A stretch of 64,000 nucleotides of DNA from Streptomyces sp. SKN60 (GTDB lineage Bacteria; Actinomycetota; Actinomycetes; Streptomycetales; Streptomycetaceae). The stretch spans positions 186,001 through 250,000 of the forward strand of contig NZ_JAHTMW010000007.1 of assembly GCF_026236535.1 (NCBI RefSeq). The letters are read 5' to 3'. The translations under genes were made by a program, and so were the position numbers. Of this stretch, positions 22,076 to 30,560 are shown piece after piece (position 1 is the stretch's first letter; every line of letters begins with the position of its first letter). A model generated the notes under the pieces. It made no database searches. It saw nothing but the letters and a program-made list of their open reading frames with translations, and was not told the DNA's origin.

Positions 22076-23530
22076 ATGGCGATAGAACAGCGCGGAGTCG
22101 ACACGGTCCCCGAGGAGGAACGCACCAGCGGTCCCCGCGACCTCGTGTCGATCCTGCTCGGCTCCAACCTCTGCCTCGGCGTGATCGTCTTCGGCTGGCT
22201 CCCGGTCTCCTTCGGGCTCGGCTGGTGGGCCTCGGTGACCTCGGTGGTCGCCGGCACCCTGGTCGGCGTCGCCGTCACCGCCCCGCTCGCGCTGGTCTCG
22301 CTGCGCACCGCCACCAACCTCTCCACCTCCTCCGGCGCCTTCTTCGGCGTCCGCGGCCGGCTCGTCGGCTCGGTGGTCGGACTGCTGCTCTCCCTCGGCT
22401 ACACCGCGCTGACCCTGTGGATCGGCGGCGACGTGATGGTCGGCACCCTGGAGCGGCTGATCGGCCTGCCCACCGGTGGCGCCACCCACTCCGCCGTGTA
22501 CGCGCTGCTCGCCGCGCTCACCGTGATCGGCGCGGTCTACGGCTACCGGCTGCTGCTCCGGCTCAGCCAGGTCCTCGCCATCGGCATGACCGTGCTGCTC
22601 GCCGTCGGACTCGTCGCGTACGCCGGGGACTTCACCACCGCGCCCGCGCCCGACACCCCGTATCTGCTCGGCTCCTTCTGGCCGACCTGGCTGCTCTCGG
22701 CGGTCGCCGCCGGCCTCAGCGGACCGGTCGCCTTCATCACCCTGCTCGGCGACTACACCCGCTACATCTCGCCGCGGAAGCACGACCCGAAGAAGGTCTG
22801 GCGGGCCACCTGTCTCGGCCTGGTCATCGGCCTCCTCGTGCCCCAGCTCTTCGGCACCTTCACCGCCCTCGCCGCCCGCGGCGGCGCCGACTACGCCGGA
22901 CCGCTGGTCGCCGCCTCGCCCGTCTGGTACCTGGTGCCGCTGCTGCTCGCCGCGACCGCCGGCTCGGTCGGCAACGCCGGACTGATGCTCTACTCGATGG
23001 GCCTGGACCTGGACGCGATCCTGCCGAAGGCCACCCGCGCCCGCGCCACCCTGGTCGTCGCGGCCGTCGCCACCGCCTTCGTCTTCCTCGGGCACTTCGC
23101 CTCGGACGCCCAGACCGCGATGACCTCGTTCGTGCTGCTGCTCACCGCGATCGGCACCCCGTGGGCGGTCATCACCCTGATCGGGCACCGGCGGTGCGGC
23201 GGGGCGTACGACGCGGAGGCGCTCCAGGTCTACAACCGGCGCTCGCGCGGCGGGATCTACTGGTTCGCGGCCGGCTGGCACCCGCGCGCCACCGCCGCCT
23301 GGGCGATCGGCGCGGCGGTCGGCCTGGCCGGGGTGTCCACCCCGCTCTACGAGGGCCCGCTGCTCTCCCTGACCGGCGGCATCGACTGCAGCTTCGTGCT
23401 CTCCGGGATCGTCGGCGGAGTGCTGTACGCGCTGCTCACCCCGGCGTCCACCGCGCAGGCGGCGCCCGGGAACGCGGAAGCGCCCGGGACGGAGACCGTC
23501 CCGGGCGCCTTGGTGGACTCGGAGCCGTAA
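22076..23530 (+). CDS. NCS1-family nucleobase/cytosine permease
   Basis: A 484-residue, ~12-helix permease of the NCS1 (purine/cytosine/allantoin) family. The N-terminus is PRDLVSILLGSNLCLGVIVFG; central LSGPVAFITLLGDYTRYISP and SVGNAGLMLYSMGLDLDAILP are characteristic. It probably imports cytosine, purine, hydantoin, allantoin or a related base. The ATG at 22076 with GGGAG upstream is preferred over a longer frame from 22004. It is divergent from ureABC-aguA and shares their putative operators, so it may supply a base whose breakdown ends in urea. Confidence 0.88.
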   Translation: MAIEQRGVDTVPEEERTSGPRDLVSILLGSNLCLGVIVFGWLPVSFGLGWWASVTSVVAGTLVGVAVTAPLALVSLRTATNLSTSSGAFFGVRGRLVGSVVGLLLSLGYTALTLWIGGDVMVGTLERLIGLPTGGATHSAVYALLAALTVIGAVYGYRLLLRLSQVLAIGMTVLLAVGLVAYAGDFTTAPAPDTPYLLGSFWPTWLLSAVAAGLSGPVAFITLLGDYTRYISPRKHDPKKVWRATCLGLVIGLLVPQLFGTFTALAARGGADYAGPLVAASPVWYLVPLLLAATAGSVGNAGLMLYSMGLDLDAILPKATRARATLVVAAVATAFVFLGHFASDAQTAMTSFVLLLTAIGTPWAVITLIGHRRCGGAYDAEALQVYNRRSRGGIYWFAAGWHPRATAAWAIGAAVGLAGVSTPLYEGPLLSLTGGIDCSFVLSGIVGGVLYALLTPASTAQAAPGNAEAPGTETVPGALVDSEP

Positions 23531-23547
23531 GCCCCGGGCCCCTGGTG

Positions 23548-24639
23548 CTACTTGCCCAGCTCGTGCATCCAGCCGTGGACGTCCTCGGCGCGGCCGGTCT
23601 GGATGGCGAGCAGCGCCTCGCGCAGCTTCATCGTGGTCTCGCCCGGCTGACCGCCGGAGTGCTGCCAGTCGCCCCGGGCGGACTTGACCGTGCCGACCGG
23701 GGTGATGACGGCGGCGGTGCCGCAGGCGAAGACCTCGGTGAGGGTGCCGTTCGCGGTGTCGGCCTGCCACTGGTCGATGGAGACGCGGCCCTCCTCGACC
23801 TCGTACCCGAGGTCGGTGGCGAGCTTGAGCAGCGAGTCACGCGTGATGCCCGCGAGCAGGGAGCCGGTGAGGGCCGGGGTGATGATCTTGTTCCCGTACA
23901 CGAAGTACAGGTTCATGCCGCCGAGTTCCTCGACCCACTTGTGCTCGACCGCGTCGAGGTAGCAGACCTGGTCGCAGCCCTTCTCGGCCGCCTCGGCCTG
24001 CGCGAGCAGGGAGGCCGCGTAGTTGCCGCCGGTCTTGGCGTCGCCCATGCCGCCGGGGACGGCGCGGACCCGGTCCTCGGAGGCCCAGATGGAGACGGGC
24101 TTCACGCCGCCGGCGAAGTACGGGCCGGCCGGGGAGGCGATGACGACGAACAGGTACTCGTTGGCCGGGCGGACGCCCAGGCCGACCTCGGTCGCGATCA
24201 TGAACGGGCGCAGGTAGAGCGACTCCTCGCCGCCGTGCGCCGGGACCCAGGCCTGGTCCTGGCGGACCAGCACGTCACAGGCCTCGATGAAGGTCTCGAC
24301 GGGCAGCTCGGGCATGCCGAGTCGGTGCGCGGAGCCCTGGAAGCGGCGGGCGTTGGCGTCCGGACGGAAGCTGGCGACGGAGCCGTCGGGGCGGCGGTAG
24401 GCCTTCAGGCCCTCGAAGATCTCCTGGGCGTAGTGCAGGACGTTCGTCGCCGGGTCGAGGGAGAGCGGGCCGTACGGCACGAGCTGGCCGTCGTGCCAGC
24501 CGCGGCCCTCCGTCCAGCGGACGGTGACCATGTGGTCGGTGAAGTGCCGGCCGAACCCGGGGTTGGCCAGGATCGCCTCGCGCTCCGCGTCGGACAGCGG
24601 GCTGGAGGAGGGCTTGAGCTCGATGGTGGGCGTCGTCAT
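23548..24639 (-). CDS. ilvE: Branched-chain amino acid aminotransferase
   Basis: A fold-type IV PLP enzyme of 363 residues, as usual. It has [20 protein letters not shown] near the start, the catalytic Lys in [11 protein letters not shown], the WVEELGGMN motif and [13 protein letters not shown]. It performs the final transamination to Val, Leu and Ile and the first step of their breakdown. The ATG at 24639 has AAGGA upstream; the longer frame is rejected because the extension does not resemble the family. It is expressed separately from leuB, which lies upstream and ends in a terminator. Confidence 0.95.
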   Translation of the reverse strand: MTTPTIELKPSSSPLSDAEREAILANPGFGRHFTDHMVTVRWTEGRGWHDGQLVPYGPLSLDPATNVLHYAQEIFEGLKAYRRPDGSVASFRPDANARRFQGSAHRLGMPELPVETFIEACDVLVRQDQAWVPAHGGEESLYLRPFMIATEVGLGVRPANEYLFVVIASPAGPYFAGGVKPVSIWASEDRVRAVPGGMGDAKTGGNYAASLLAQAEAAEKGCDQVCYLDAVEHKWVEELGGMNLYFVYGNKIITPALTGSLLAGITRDSLLKLATDLGYEVEEGRVSIDQWQADTANGTLTEVFACGTAAVITPVGTVKSARGDWQHSGGQPGETTMKLREALLAIQTGRAEDVHGWMHELGK

Positions 24640-24844
24640 GAGTGCTTGTCCTTCACCGGTTGTGTGGGTCGGACCGCGCTCACGCCGCTCCGCAGTCACG
24701 CAAACCTCACGCGGTACTGCTAGGACGTCCGAGCTTTCCCGCATGCCGCGGCCCCACGTTCGATTATCGCGCGTGGGGGCCGGTGCACGAAACGGTGTGT
24801 GCGCGGTCCAGGGTTCGATGGTGGCACCCTGCGACCGCACAGGT

Positions 24845-24880
24845 ACAGCCGCCGGGTGCGAGGGGCGACCCGGCGGCTGT
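24845..24880 (-). terminator. Terminator of leuB
   Basis: A perfect 13-bp stem (ACAGCCGCCGGGT / ACCCGGCGGCTGT) with a 10-base loop lies 33 bases past the leuB stop and upstream of the ilvE promoter. It separates two minus-strand genes. Confidence 0.8.
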
Positions 24881-24912
24881 CTTCGTGGAAGGTGCGAAGC
24901 GTCAGCGGCGGG

Positions 24913-25953
24913 TCAGCTCGCTACTCGCGCGGCGAGCGCGTCGCCGATCTCGTCCGTGGAGCGGACGGCGTCGCCGCGCTCGGTGAGGTCGGCGGCGACG
25001 GCCGCCTCGATCCGGGCGGCCTCGGACTCGTGGCCGAGGTGGCGCAGCAGGAGGGCGACGGAGAGGACGGTGGCCGTCGGGTCGGCCTTGCCCTGGCCCG
25101 CGATGTCCGGCGCGGAGCCGTGCACCGGCTCGAACATGGACGGGAAGGCGCCGCTCGGGTTGATGTTGCCCGAGGCGGCGACGCCGATGCCGCCGGAGAC
25201 GGCCGCGGCGAGGTCGGTGATGATGTCGCCGAAGAGGTTGTCGGTGACGATCACGTCGAACCGGGCCGGGTCGGTGACCAGGAAGATCGTCGCGGCATCG
25301 ACGTGCAGGTAGTCGGTGGCGACCTCGGGGAACTCGGCCGCGACCTTGTTGAAGATGTTCGTCCACAGGTGGCCCGCGAAGGTCAGCACGTTGTTCTTGT
25401 GGACCAGCGTGAGCTTCTTGCGGGGGCGGGCCTGCGCGCGGGCGAAGGCGTCCCGGACCACGCGCTCGACACCGTAGGCGGTGTTCACGGAGACCTCGGT
25501 GGCGACCTCGTGCTCGGTGCCCTTGCGGATGGTGCCGCCGTTGCCGGTGTACGGGCCCTCGGTGCCCTCGCGGACCACGACGAAGTCGATCTCGGGCTGG
25601 CCGGCGAGCGGGGTCGCGACGCCGGGGAGCAGCTTCGAGGGACGCAGGTTGACGTGGTGGTCGAAGGCGAAGCGGAGCTTCAGCAGGAAGCCGCGCTCCA
25701 GGACGCCGGACGGGACCGACGGGTCGCCGATCGCGCCGAGCAGGATCGCGTCGTGCTGCTTGAGGGCGTCGAGGTCGGCGTCGGTGAGGGTCTCACCGGT
25801 GGCGTGGTAGCGCTTGGCGCCGAAGTCGTACTCCTTCGTCTCCAGCTTCACATCCTGGGGAAGGACGGCCGCGAGGACCTTGAGGCCCTGGGCCACGACC
25901 TCCTGGCCGATGCCGTCGCCGGGGATGACTGCGAGATCGATGCTGTGAGACAT
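24913..25953 (-). CDS. leuB: 3-isopropylmalate dehydrogenase
   Basis: A 346-residue beta-decarboxylating dehydrogenase. It carries PGDGIGQEV for the substrate pocket, [19 protein letters not shown] (the LeuB-specific loop), [21 protein letters not shown], and [13 protein letters not shown] with the metal aspartates. It oxidises 3-isopropylmalate in leucine synthesis. The length and loop are those of the short actinobacterial LeuB type rather than isocitrate dehydrogenase. It is a single gene with its own promoter region, where a palindrome is found. Confidence 0.95.
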   Translation of the reverse strand: MSHSIDLAVIPGDGIGQEVVAQGLKVLAAVLPQDVKLETKEYDFGAKRYHATGETLTDADLDALKQHDAILLGAIGDPSVPSGVLERGFLLKLRFAFDHHVNLRPSKLLPGVATPLAGQPEIDFVVVREGTEGPYTGNGGTIRKGTEHEVATEVSVNTAYGVERVVRDAFARAQARPRKKLTLVHKNNVLTFAGHLWTNIFNKVAAEFPEVATDYLHVDAATIFLVTDPARFDVIVTDNLFGDIITDLAAAVSGGIGVAASGNINPSGAFPSMFEPVHGSAPDIAGQGKADPTATVLSVALLLRHLGHESEAARIEAAVAADLTERGDAVRSTDEIGDALAARVAS

Positions 25954-25991
25954 GTCGGCACCCTACTGCTCGTCCCATCGTCTGACATGTC

Positions 25992-26010
25992 TCGTCCACC
26001 ATGTGGACGA
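25992..26010. promoter_or_regulatory. Palindrome upstream of leuB
   Basis: TCGTCCAC-CAT-GTGGACGA is a perfect 8-bp inverted repeat 39 bases upstream of the leuB start. On the minus strand a TAGGGT -10-like box lies downstream of it, near 25965. An IclR-type leucine regulator (NdgR/LtbR class) is a reasonable candidate, by inference only. Confidence 0.5.
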
Positions 26011-26054
26011 ACGGACAGGCGTCGGGGTGGACCGGGGAGATCGTCCGGGAGGTG

Positions 26055-26186
26055 TCAGTGGCCGGTCTCGCCGCCGTTGTCACGGCGGTCGAGGGCACGC
26101 TGGAGGGCGGCGGCGGCGTTCTTGCGGGCGTCGTCGCTGGGGCGGACGGCGGAGTGGCGGACGCGGCGGGCGGTCTGAGCGGCCAT
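26055..26186 (-). CDS. 43-residue conserved-looking small protein
   Basis: The ORF reads MAAQTARRVRHSAVRP ... ALDRRDNGGETGH. It is basic, helical and without Cys. It has an excellent ribosome site (AAGGAG nine bases before the ATG) and high GC3, so it looks like a real gene. I recognise the style of small basic streptomycete proteins, but not a function. It lies upstream of leuB on the same strand and diverges from the PadR gene, with ~260 bases of promoter region between. Confidence 0.7.
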   Translation of the reverse strand: MAAQTARRVRHSAVRPSDDARKNAAAALQRALDRRDNGGETGH

Positions 26187-26449
26187 GAGGGATCGACTCC
26201 TTGAGATCAGGGCGGTGATCGAAGGCGCCGGAATGGGGCGGGGAGCGCCGCCGCAGGGGTTGCCTGCATGGGGCGTCGCGCTCTCGACCGCCCTGCGCTC
26301 GATGGAGCGGGACGTTCGGCTTCTACAAAGCTAGACCCGAACCGCGCGACTGTCTCCACAATTACTCGGACTTCCTACTATCTGAGACGGAGCACACTCG
26401 CACACCTAGCTAGATTGCATTCCTACCTAGGTAGTGATGGAATGCCGTC
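26187..26449. other. Non-coding divergent promoter region
   Basis: These 263 bases separate the 43-residue ORF from the PadR gene. The part near PadR is clearly AT-richer than its surroundings, with CTAG-containing repeats. I see no RNA gene or further ORF. Confidence 0.6.
26423..26434. promoter_or_regulatory. PadR operator candidate
   Basis: CTACCTAGGTAG is a perfect 12-bp palindrome 16 bases before the PadR ATG; a related CCTAGCTAG lies at 26405-26413. Position over the promoter suggests PadR autoregulation. Confidence 0.6.
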
Positions 26450-26791
26450 ATGGCCGCAGACCGCAGACCCAGCTGGCTCAAGGGAGTCCTCGACCTGCTC
26501 GTCCTCTCCTGCCTGACCGACGGGGAGAGTTACGGGTACGAGATCGCGAAGGCGCTCGCGGAGGCGGGCCTGGGCCAGATCAAGGGCGGAACGCTCTATC
26601 CCGTACTGAACCGCCTGGAGGAGGCGGGCCTGGTGGAGGCCGAGTTCCGGGCCGCCGAGCGCGGCCCCGGGCGACGCTACTACCGGCTCACAGGGACGGG
26701 CCACACCCATCTCACGGCCGAGACCGAGGCGTGGACAGAGTTCCACCGGGCCGTACAGAGCAAGCTGCACACAGGGGGAACCGCATCATGA
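26450..26791 (+). CDS. PadR-family transcriptional regulator
   Basis: The 113-residue protein is a PadR winged helix: WLKGVLDLLVLSCLTDGESYGYEIAKAL, then GTLYPVLNRLEEAGLVEAEF and GRRYYRLTGTG, with a short C-terminal dimer helix (PadR subfamily 2). PadR proteins repress membrane and transport genes. Its stop overlaps the start of the next gene (ATGA), a typical PadR-membrane-protein pair. It probably represses its own operon through the palindrome upstream. Confidence 0.9.
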   Translation: MAADRRPSWLKGVLDLLVLSCLTDGESYGYEIAKALAEAGLGQIKGGTLYPVLNRLEEAGLVEAEFRAAERGPGRRYYRLTGTGHTHLTAETEAWTEFHRAVQSKLHTGGTAS

Positions 26792-27522
26792 GCACCGACG
26801 CCTACTTCACCGAACTCACCGGGACGCTGCGCACGTCCGGCGTCCCCGAGGAGCAGATCACCCGGACGGTGGACGAACTGCGCGCCCACCTGGCGGAGTC
26901 CGGGACGACGCCGGAGGAGGAGTTCGGCCCGGCCGCCGCGTTCGCCGGCTCGCTGGGCGGGCTCGCACCCGCGCCCGGCGAGCCGGAGGCCGAGGCGGAG
27001 CAGTGGACCTGGACGGCGGACCTCTTCAACGACCGGCGGATGCTCGCGGTCCACGGCGACCAGGGCTGGGAGGTGGAGTCCCTGGACTCCCTCGGCCGCT
27101 TCGTCTGCCGCCGCACGCCCGGGGTCGCCCTCGCCTGGGAGTACCGGCGCGAGGTGATCGCCGGCCGGCGCCGGGCGGCGGTGTTCGGCGCACTGGAGCC
27201 CGAGGGCTGGGAACTGTGTGGCGAGTGGCTGGTGTACGGCTACTTCAAGCGCCCGAAGGCGGCGACGGCCGGCCCGGAGGGCGCCCTGCGCGCGGTCCCG
27301 CGCACCCCCGTCGGGCACCTCTTCCTGAGCCGGCGCGCGAAGGCGCTGCTCGCGGTGTGGGCGGTGGCCTCGGCGGCGGCGTACGTGTCGATGGGCACGC
27401 CGGGCCTGGCGGTCCTGGTGGGGTTCGGGGGCGCGATGCTGGCGGTGCTGACGGCGAGCCTGGAGACCCGGAAGGGCAAGGAGACCCAGGCCCGGACCCC
27501 TCCCTCCACTCCCCACCCCTGA
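26788..27522 (+). CDS. PadR-coupled membrane protein with DUF1700-like N-terminus
   Basis: The N-terminal ~60 residues (YFTELTGTLRTSGVPEEQITRTVDELRAHLAESG ... EEEFGPAAAFAGSL) form the short helical domain often found next to PadR regulators (DUF1700/HAAS-like). The middle is a soluble region rich in W, E and R. Two membrane helices lie at ~188-206 and ~208-228. The protein is translationally coupled to PadR and is probably its regulated target or sensory partner. Function is unknown. No frame problem is seen. Confidence 0.7.
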   Translation: MSTDAYFTELTGTLRTSGVPEEQITRTVDELRAHLAESGTTPEEEFGPAAAFAGSLGGLAPAPGEPEAEAEQWTWTADLFNDRRMLAVHGDQGWEVESLDSLGRFVCRRTPGVALAWEYRREVIAGRRRAAVFGALEPEGWELCGEWLVYGYFKRPKAATAGPEGALRAVPRTPVGHLFLSRRAKALLAVWAVASAAAYVSMGTPGLAVLVGFGGAMLAVLTASLETRKGKETQARTPPSTPHP

Positions 27523-27627
27523 CCTCTGATTCCTAACCCTTAAAAGACCATTGACAGGTTAGAGCGAAAGCGGTTGACTCCTCTCGTCACCGCATAACCG
27601 GTCATTGCCGCATGAGGGGTTAGAGAG

Positions 27628-28515
27628 ATGTCCGTGCTCCCGGTCCACCACCGCTCCGTCACCGTCCGCGGCCACGCGATCCACTACCGGGAGGCGGGCC
27701 CCGCCGACGCGCCCGTACTGCTCCTGCTGCACGGCTTCCCGACCAGCTCGCACATGTTCCGCGAGCTGATCCCCCGGCTCGCCCACCGATACCGGCTGAT
27801 CGCCCCGGACCATCTGGGCTTCGGCCGCAGCGACGCGCCGGACGCCGCCGACTTCCCGTACACCTTCGCGGAACTGGCGGCGCTCACCGCCGAGTTCACC
27901 GAGGAGCTGAAGCTCGACCGGTTCGCGCTCTACATCCAGGACTACGGCGCGCCGATCGGCCTGCGCCTCGCCCTCGCGCACCCCGAGCGGATCACCGCGA
28001 TCATCAGCCAGAACGGCAACGCGTACGAGGAGGGGCTGGGCGCCGAGGCCTGGGCGCCGGTCCTCGCGATGATCGCCGACCGGACGCCCGAGACCGAGGA
28101 GCCGGTGCGGGCGATCCGCTCCCTGGACGGCATCCGCTGGCAGTACGAGACGGGCGTCCCGGAGGAGTTCCGCGAGCTGCTCAGCCCGGACGCCTGGCAC
28201 CACGACGCGGCCCTGATGGCCCGCCCGGGCCAGGACGCGATCCAGCTCGACCTGATCGGCGACTACGGGGCCAACTTCGCCCTCTACCCGGCCTTCCAGG
28301 GGTACTTCCGCACCAGCCGGGTGCCGCTGCTCGCCGTCTGGGGCGAGGGCGACCAGGTCTTCGTACCGGCCGGCGCCGAGGCCTTCCGGCGCGATCTGCC
28401 GGACGCCGAGATCCATCTGCTGCCCACGGGCCACTTCGCCCTGGAGACCCACGCGCCGCGGATCGCCGCGCTGATCGACGACTTCCTGGCGCGGCGGGTC
28501 CCCGTCAGGCCGTAG
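27628..28515 (+). CDS. Alpha/beta hydrolase with Asp nucleophile (haloalkane dehalogenase/epoxide hydrolase type)
   Basis: A 295-residue hydrolase. The oxyanion motif is LHGFPTSSHMF and the nucleophile elbow is IQDYGAPIGLR, with Asp instead of Ser. The acid/base end is in GHFALET. Asp at the elbow points to the haloalkane dehalogenase/epoxide hydrolase side of the fold rather than to esterases. The ATG at 27628 has GAGGGG upstream. The promoter region (27530-27625) has TTGACA and several GGTTAG/CTAACC half-sites, suggesting regulation. It converges with the small gene on the other strand, overlapping it by 11 bases. Confidence 0.8.
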   Translation: MSVLPVHHRSVTVRGHAIHYREAGPADAPVLLLLHGFPTSSHMFRELIPRLAHRYRLIAPDHLGFGRSDAPDAADFPYTFAELAALTAEFTEELKLDRFALYIQDYGAPIGLRLALAHPERITAIISQNGNAYEEGLGAEAWAPVLAMIADRTPETEEPVRAIRSLDGIRWQYETGVPEEFRELLSPDAWHHDAALMARPGQDAIQLDLIGDYGANFALYPAFQGYFRTSRVPLLAVWGEGDQVFVPAGAEAFRRDLPDAEIHLLPTGHFALETHAPRIAALIDDFLARRVPVRP

Positions 28516-28741
28516 CCCGCTCCAGCTCGTGGGTCACGCGCTCCACCCATGCGGTGAACTCCATGCGCGCGTGCGCGTCGCCCTCGCACAGGGCGGTGAC
28601 CTGCGCGTGCGTGAGCCGCTCCGGTCCCGTCGCGGTGAGCAGCCGGTGCAGCTCCCGCATCACGGTCGTCAACCGCTGGGCGTCGGGGTGGTCGATCGCG
28701 TCGACCCCGTGCCCGGGGCCGAGGGTCGTCGAACCAGGCAT
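28505..28741 (-). CDS. Small hypothetical helical protein
   Basis: The 78-residue protein is mostly helical (LTTVMRELHRLLTATG, and later ARMEFTAWVERVTHELERATA). No membrane segment or known motif is recognised. The ATG at 28741 is preceded by GAGGAGG with good spacing and is preferred over the longer frame from 28828. Its 3' end overlaps that of the alpha/beta hydrolase gene by 11 bases in convergent orientation. Function unknown. Confidence 0.6.
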   Translation of the reverse strand: MPGSTTLGPGHGVDAIDHPDAQRLTTVMRELHRLLTATGPERLTHAQVTALCEGDAHARMEFTAWVERVTHELERATA

Positions 28742-28799
28742 GCCGTACCTCCTCGCAGCGCCGGCCCCCTCCCCAGCAGCGTAGACCCGCCCCATGGAA

Positions 28800-28841
28800 A
28801 CCGCCCCCGACCTCGGTTGGGGGACCAAGGAAGGGGGCGGT
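28800..28841. terminator. Stem-loop downstream of pruA
   Basis: ACCGCCCCC (28800-28808) pairs with GGGGGCGGT (28833-28841) around a 24-base interior that can fold further. It lies 38 bases past the pruA stop and probably ends the proline operon. Confidence 0.65.
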
Positions 28842-28879
28842 GTTCAGGGGCCGCTCGGGAAAGAGAGCGGCAGCGGGCG

Positions 28880-30511
28880 TCAGCCCATGTGCGGGTAGCC
28901 GTACTCGGTCGGCGGGACCAGCGTCTCCTTGATGGCGCGGGTCAGCGTCCAGCGCATCAGGTTCTGCGGGGCGCCGGCCTTGTCGTTCGTGCCCGAGGCG
29001 CGGCCGCCGCCGAAGGGCTGCTGGCCGACGACGGCGCCGGTCGACTTGTCGTTGATGTAGAAGTTGCCGGCGGCGTAGCGCAGCTTCTCCATCGTGTACG
29101 CGGCGGCGGCGCGGTCGTTCGCGATGACCGAGCCGGTCAGGGCGTAGGCGGACACCGACTCCATCTGGGTCAGCATCTCGTCGTACTTCGCGTCGTCGTA
29201 GACGTGGATCGCGAGGATCGGGCCGAAGTACTCGGTCGTGAAGACCTCGTTCTCCGGGTCGGCGCACTCGATGACCGTCGGGCGGACGAAGTAGCCCTCG
29301 GAGTCGTCGTAGGTGCCGCCGGCGACGATCGTGCAGGTCTCGTCGGCCTTGGCGCGGTCGATCGCGGCCTTGTTCTTCGCGAAGGCGCGGTCGTCGATGA
29401 CGGCGCCGATGAAGTTGGTGAGGTCGGTGACGTCACCCATCTTGATGCCGTCGACCTCGGCCGCGAACTCCTCCTTGAAGCCGTCGTTCCAGATGGAGGC
29501 CGGAACGTAGGCGCGGGAGGAGGCGGAGCACTTCTGGCCCTGGAACTCGAAGGAGCCGCGGGTCAGCGCGGTCTTCAGGACGGCGCGGTCGGCGCTGGGG
29601 TGCGCGACGACGAAGTCCTTGCCGCCGGTCTCGCCGACGATCCGCGGGTAGGAGCGGTACTTCTCGATGTTGGTGCCGACCGTCTTCCACAGGTGCTGGA
29701 AGGTGCGGGTCGACCCGGTGAAGTGGATGCCGGCCAGGTCGGGGTGGTTCAGGGCCACGTCCGAGACGGCGATGCCGTCGCCGGTCACCAGGTTGATGAC
29801 GCCCTTCGGCAGGCCGGCCTCCTCCAGGAGCTCCATGAGGAGCACGGCGGAGTGGGTCTGGGTCGGGGACGGCTTCCAGACCACCACGTTGCCCATGAGG
29901 GCGGGGGCGGTGGGCAGGTTGCCCGCGATGGCCGTGAAGTTGAACGGCGTGATCGCGTAGACGAAGCCCTCGAGCGGGCGGTGGTCGAGCCGGTTCCACA
30001 CGCCGGGGGAGTTCGCCGGCGGCTGCTCGGCGAGGATCTGGCGGGCGTAGGCGACGTTGAAGCGCCAGAAGTCGACGAGCTCGCACGGGGTGTCGATCTC
30101 GGCCTGCTGGGCGGTCTTCGACTGGCCGAGCATGGTGGAGGCGGCCAGCGTCTCGCGCCAGGGGCCGGCGAGCAGCTCGGCGGCGCGCAGGATGATCGCG
30201 GCGCGGTCGTCGAAGGACATCGCGCGCCAGGCCGGGGCGGCGGCCAGGGCCGCGTCGATCGCGTCCTGGGCGTCGGTCTGGGTGGCACCGCGGAAGGTGC
30301 CGATGACGGCCTTGTGGTTGTGCGGCTGGACGACCTTGAACTCCTCGCCGCCGCCCATGCGCTTCACGCCGCCGATGGTCATCGGCAGGTCGCGCGGGTT
30401 GTCGGCCAGCTCCTTGAGCTTGGCCTCCAGGCGGGCGCGCTCGGGGGAGCCCGGGGCGTAGCCGTGCACCGGCTCGTTGACGGGAGTGGGGACCTGGGTC
30501 ACAGCGTCCAT
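28880..30511 (-). CDS. pruA: L-glutamate gamma-semialdehyde (1-pyrroline-5-carboxylate) dehydrogenase
   Basis: A 543-residue aldehyde dehydrogenase of the P5C type. It has GETGGKDF with the catalytic Glu, FEFQGQKCSASSRAYVP with the catalytic Cys, ITPFNFTAIAGNLPTAPA for NAD binding, and a final FGGGRASGTNDKAG. It oxidises glutamate semialdehyde to glutamate in the second step of proline catabolism. It lies 49 bases after the proline dehydrogenase gene on the same strand. The start at 30511 gives the standard family length. Confidence 0.95.
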   Translation of the reverse strand: MDAVTQVPTPVNEPVHGYAPGSPERARLEAKLKELADNPRDLPMTIGGVKRMGGGEEFKVVQPHNHKAVIGTFRGATQTDAQDAIDAALAAAPAWRAMSFDDRAAIILRAAELLAGPWRETLAASTMLGQSKTAQQAEIDTPCELVDFWRFNVAYARQILAEQPPANSPGVWNRLDHRPLEGFVYAITPFNFTAIAGNLPTAPALMGNVVVWKPSPTQTHSAVLLMELLEEAGLPKGVINLVTGDGIAVSDVALNHPDLAGIHFTGSTRTFQHLWKTVGTNIEKYRSYPRIVGETGGKDFVVAHPSADRAVLKTALTRGSFEFQGQKCSASSRAYVPASIWNDGFKEEFAAEVDGIKMGDVTDLTNFIGAVIDDRAFAKNKAAIDRAKADETCTIVAGGTYDDSEGYFVRPTVIECADPENEVFTTEYFGPILAIHVYDDAKYDEMLTQMESVSAYALTGSVIANDRAAAAYTMEKLRYAAGNFYINDKSTGAVVGQQPFGGGRASGTNDKAGAPQNLMRWTLTRAIKETLVPPTEYGYPHMG

Positions 30512-30560
30512 GTGTCTCTTGACTCCTTCTGAGGGGTGTGGGCCTGGGGGGGCGGGGGGC

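Noticed and set aside
27551..27580. TTGACA box as the promoter of the alpha/beta hydrolase
   Set aside because: No acceptable -10 box at 16-18 bases; the promoter cannot be fixed from sequence.
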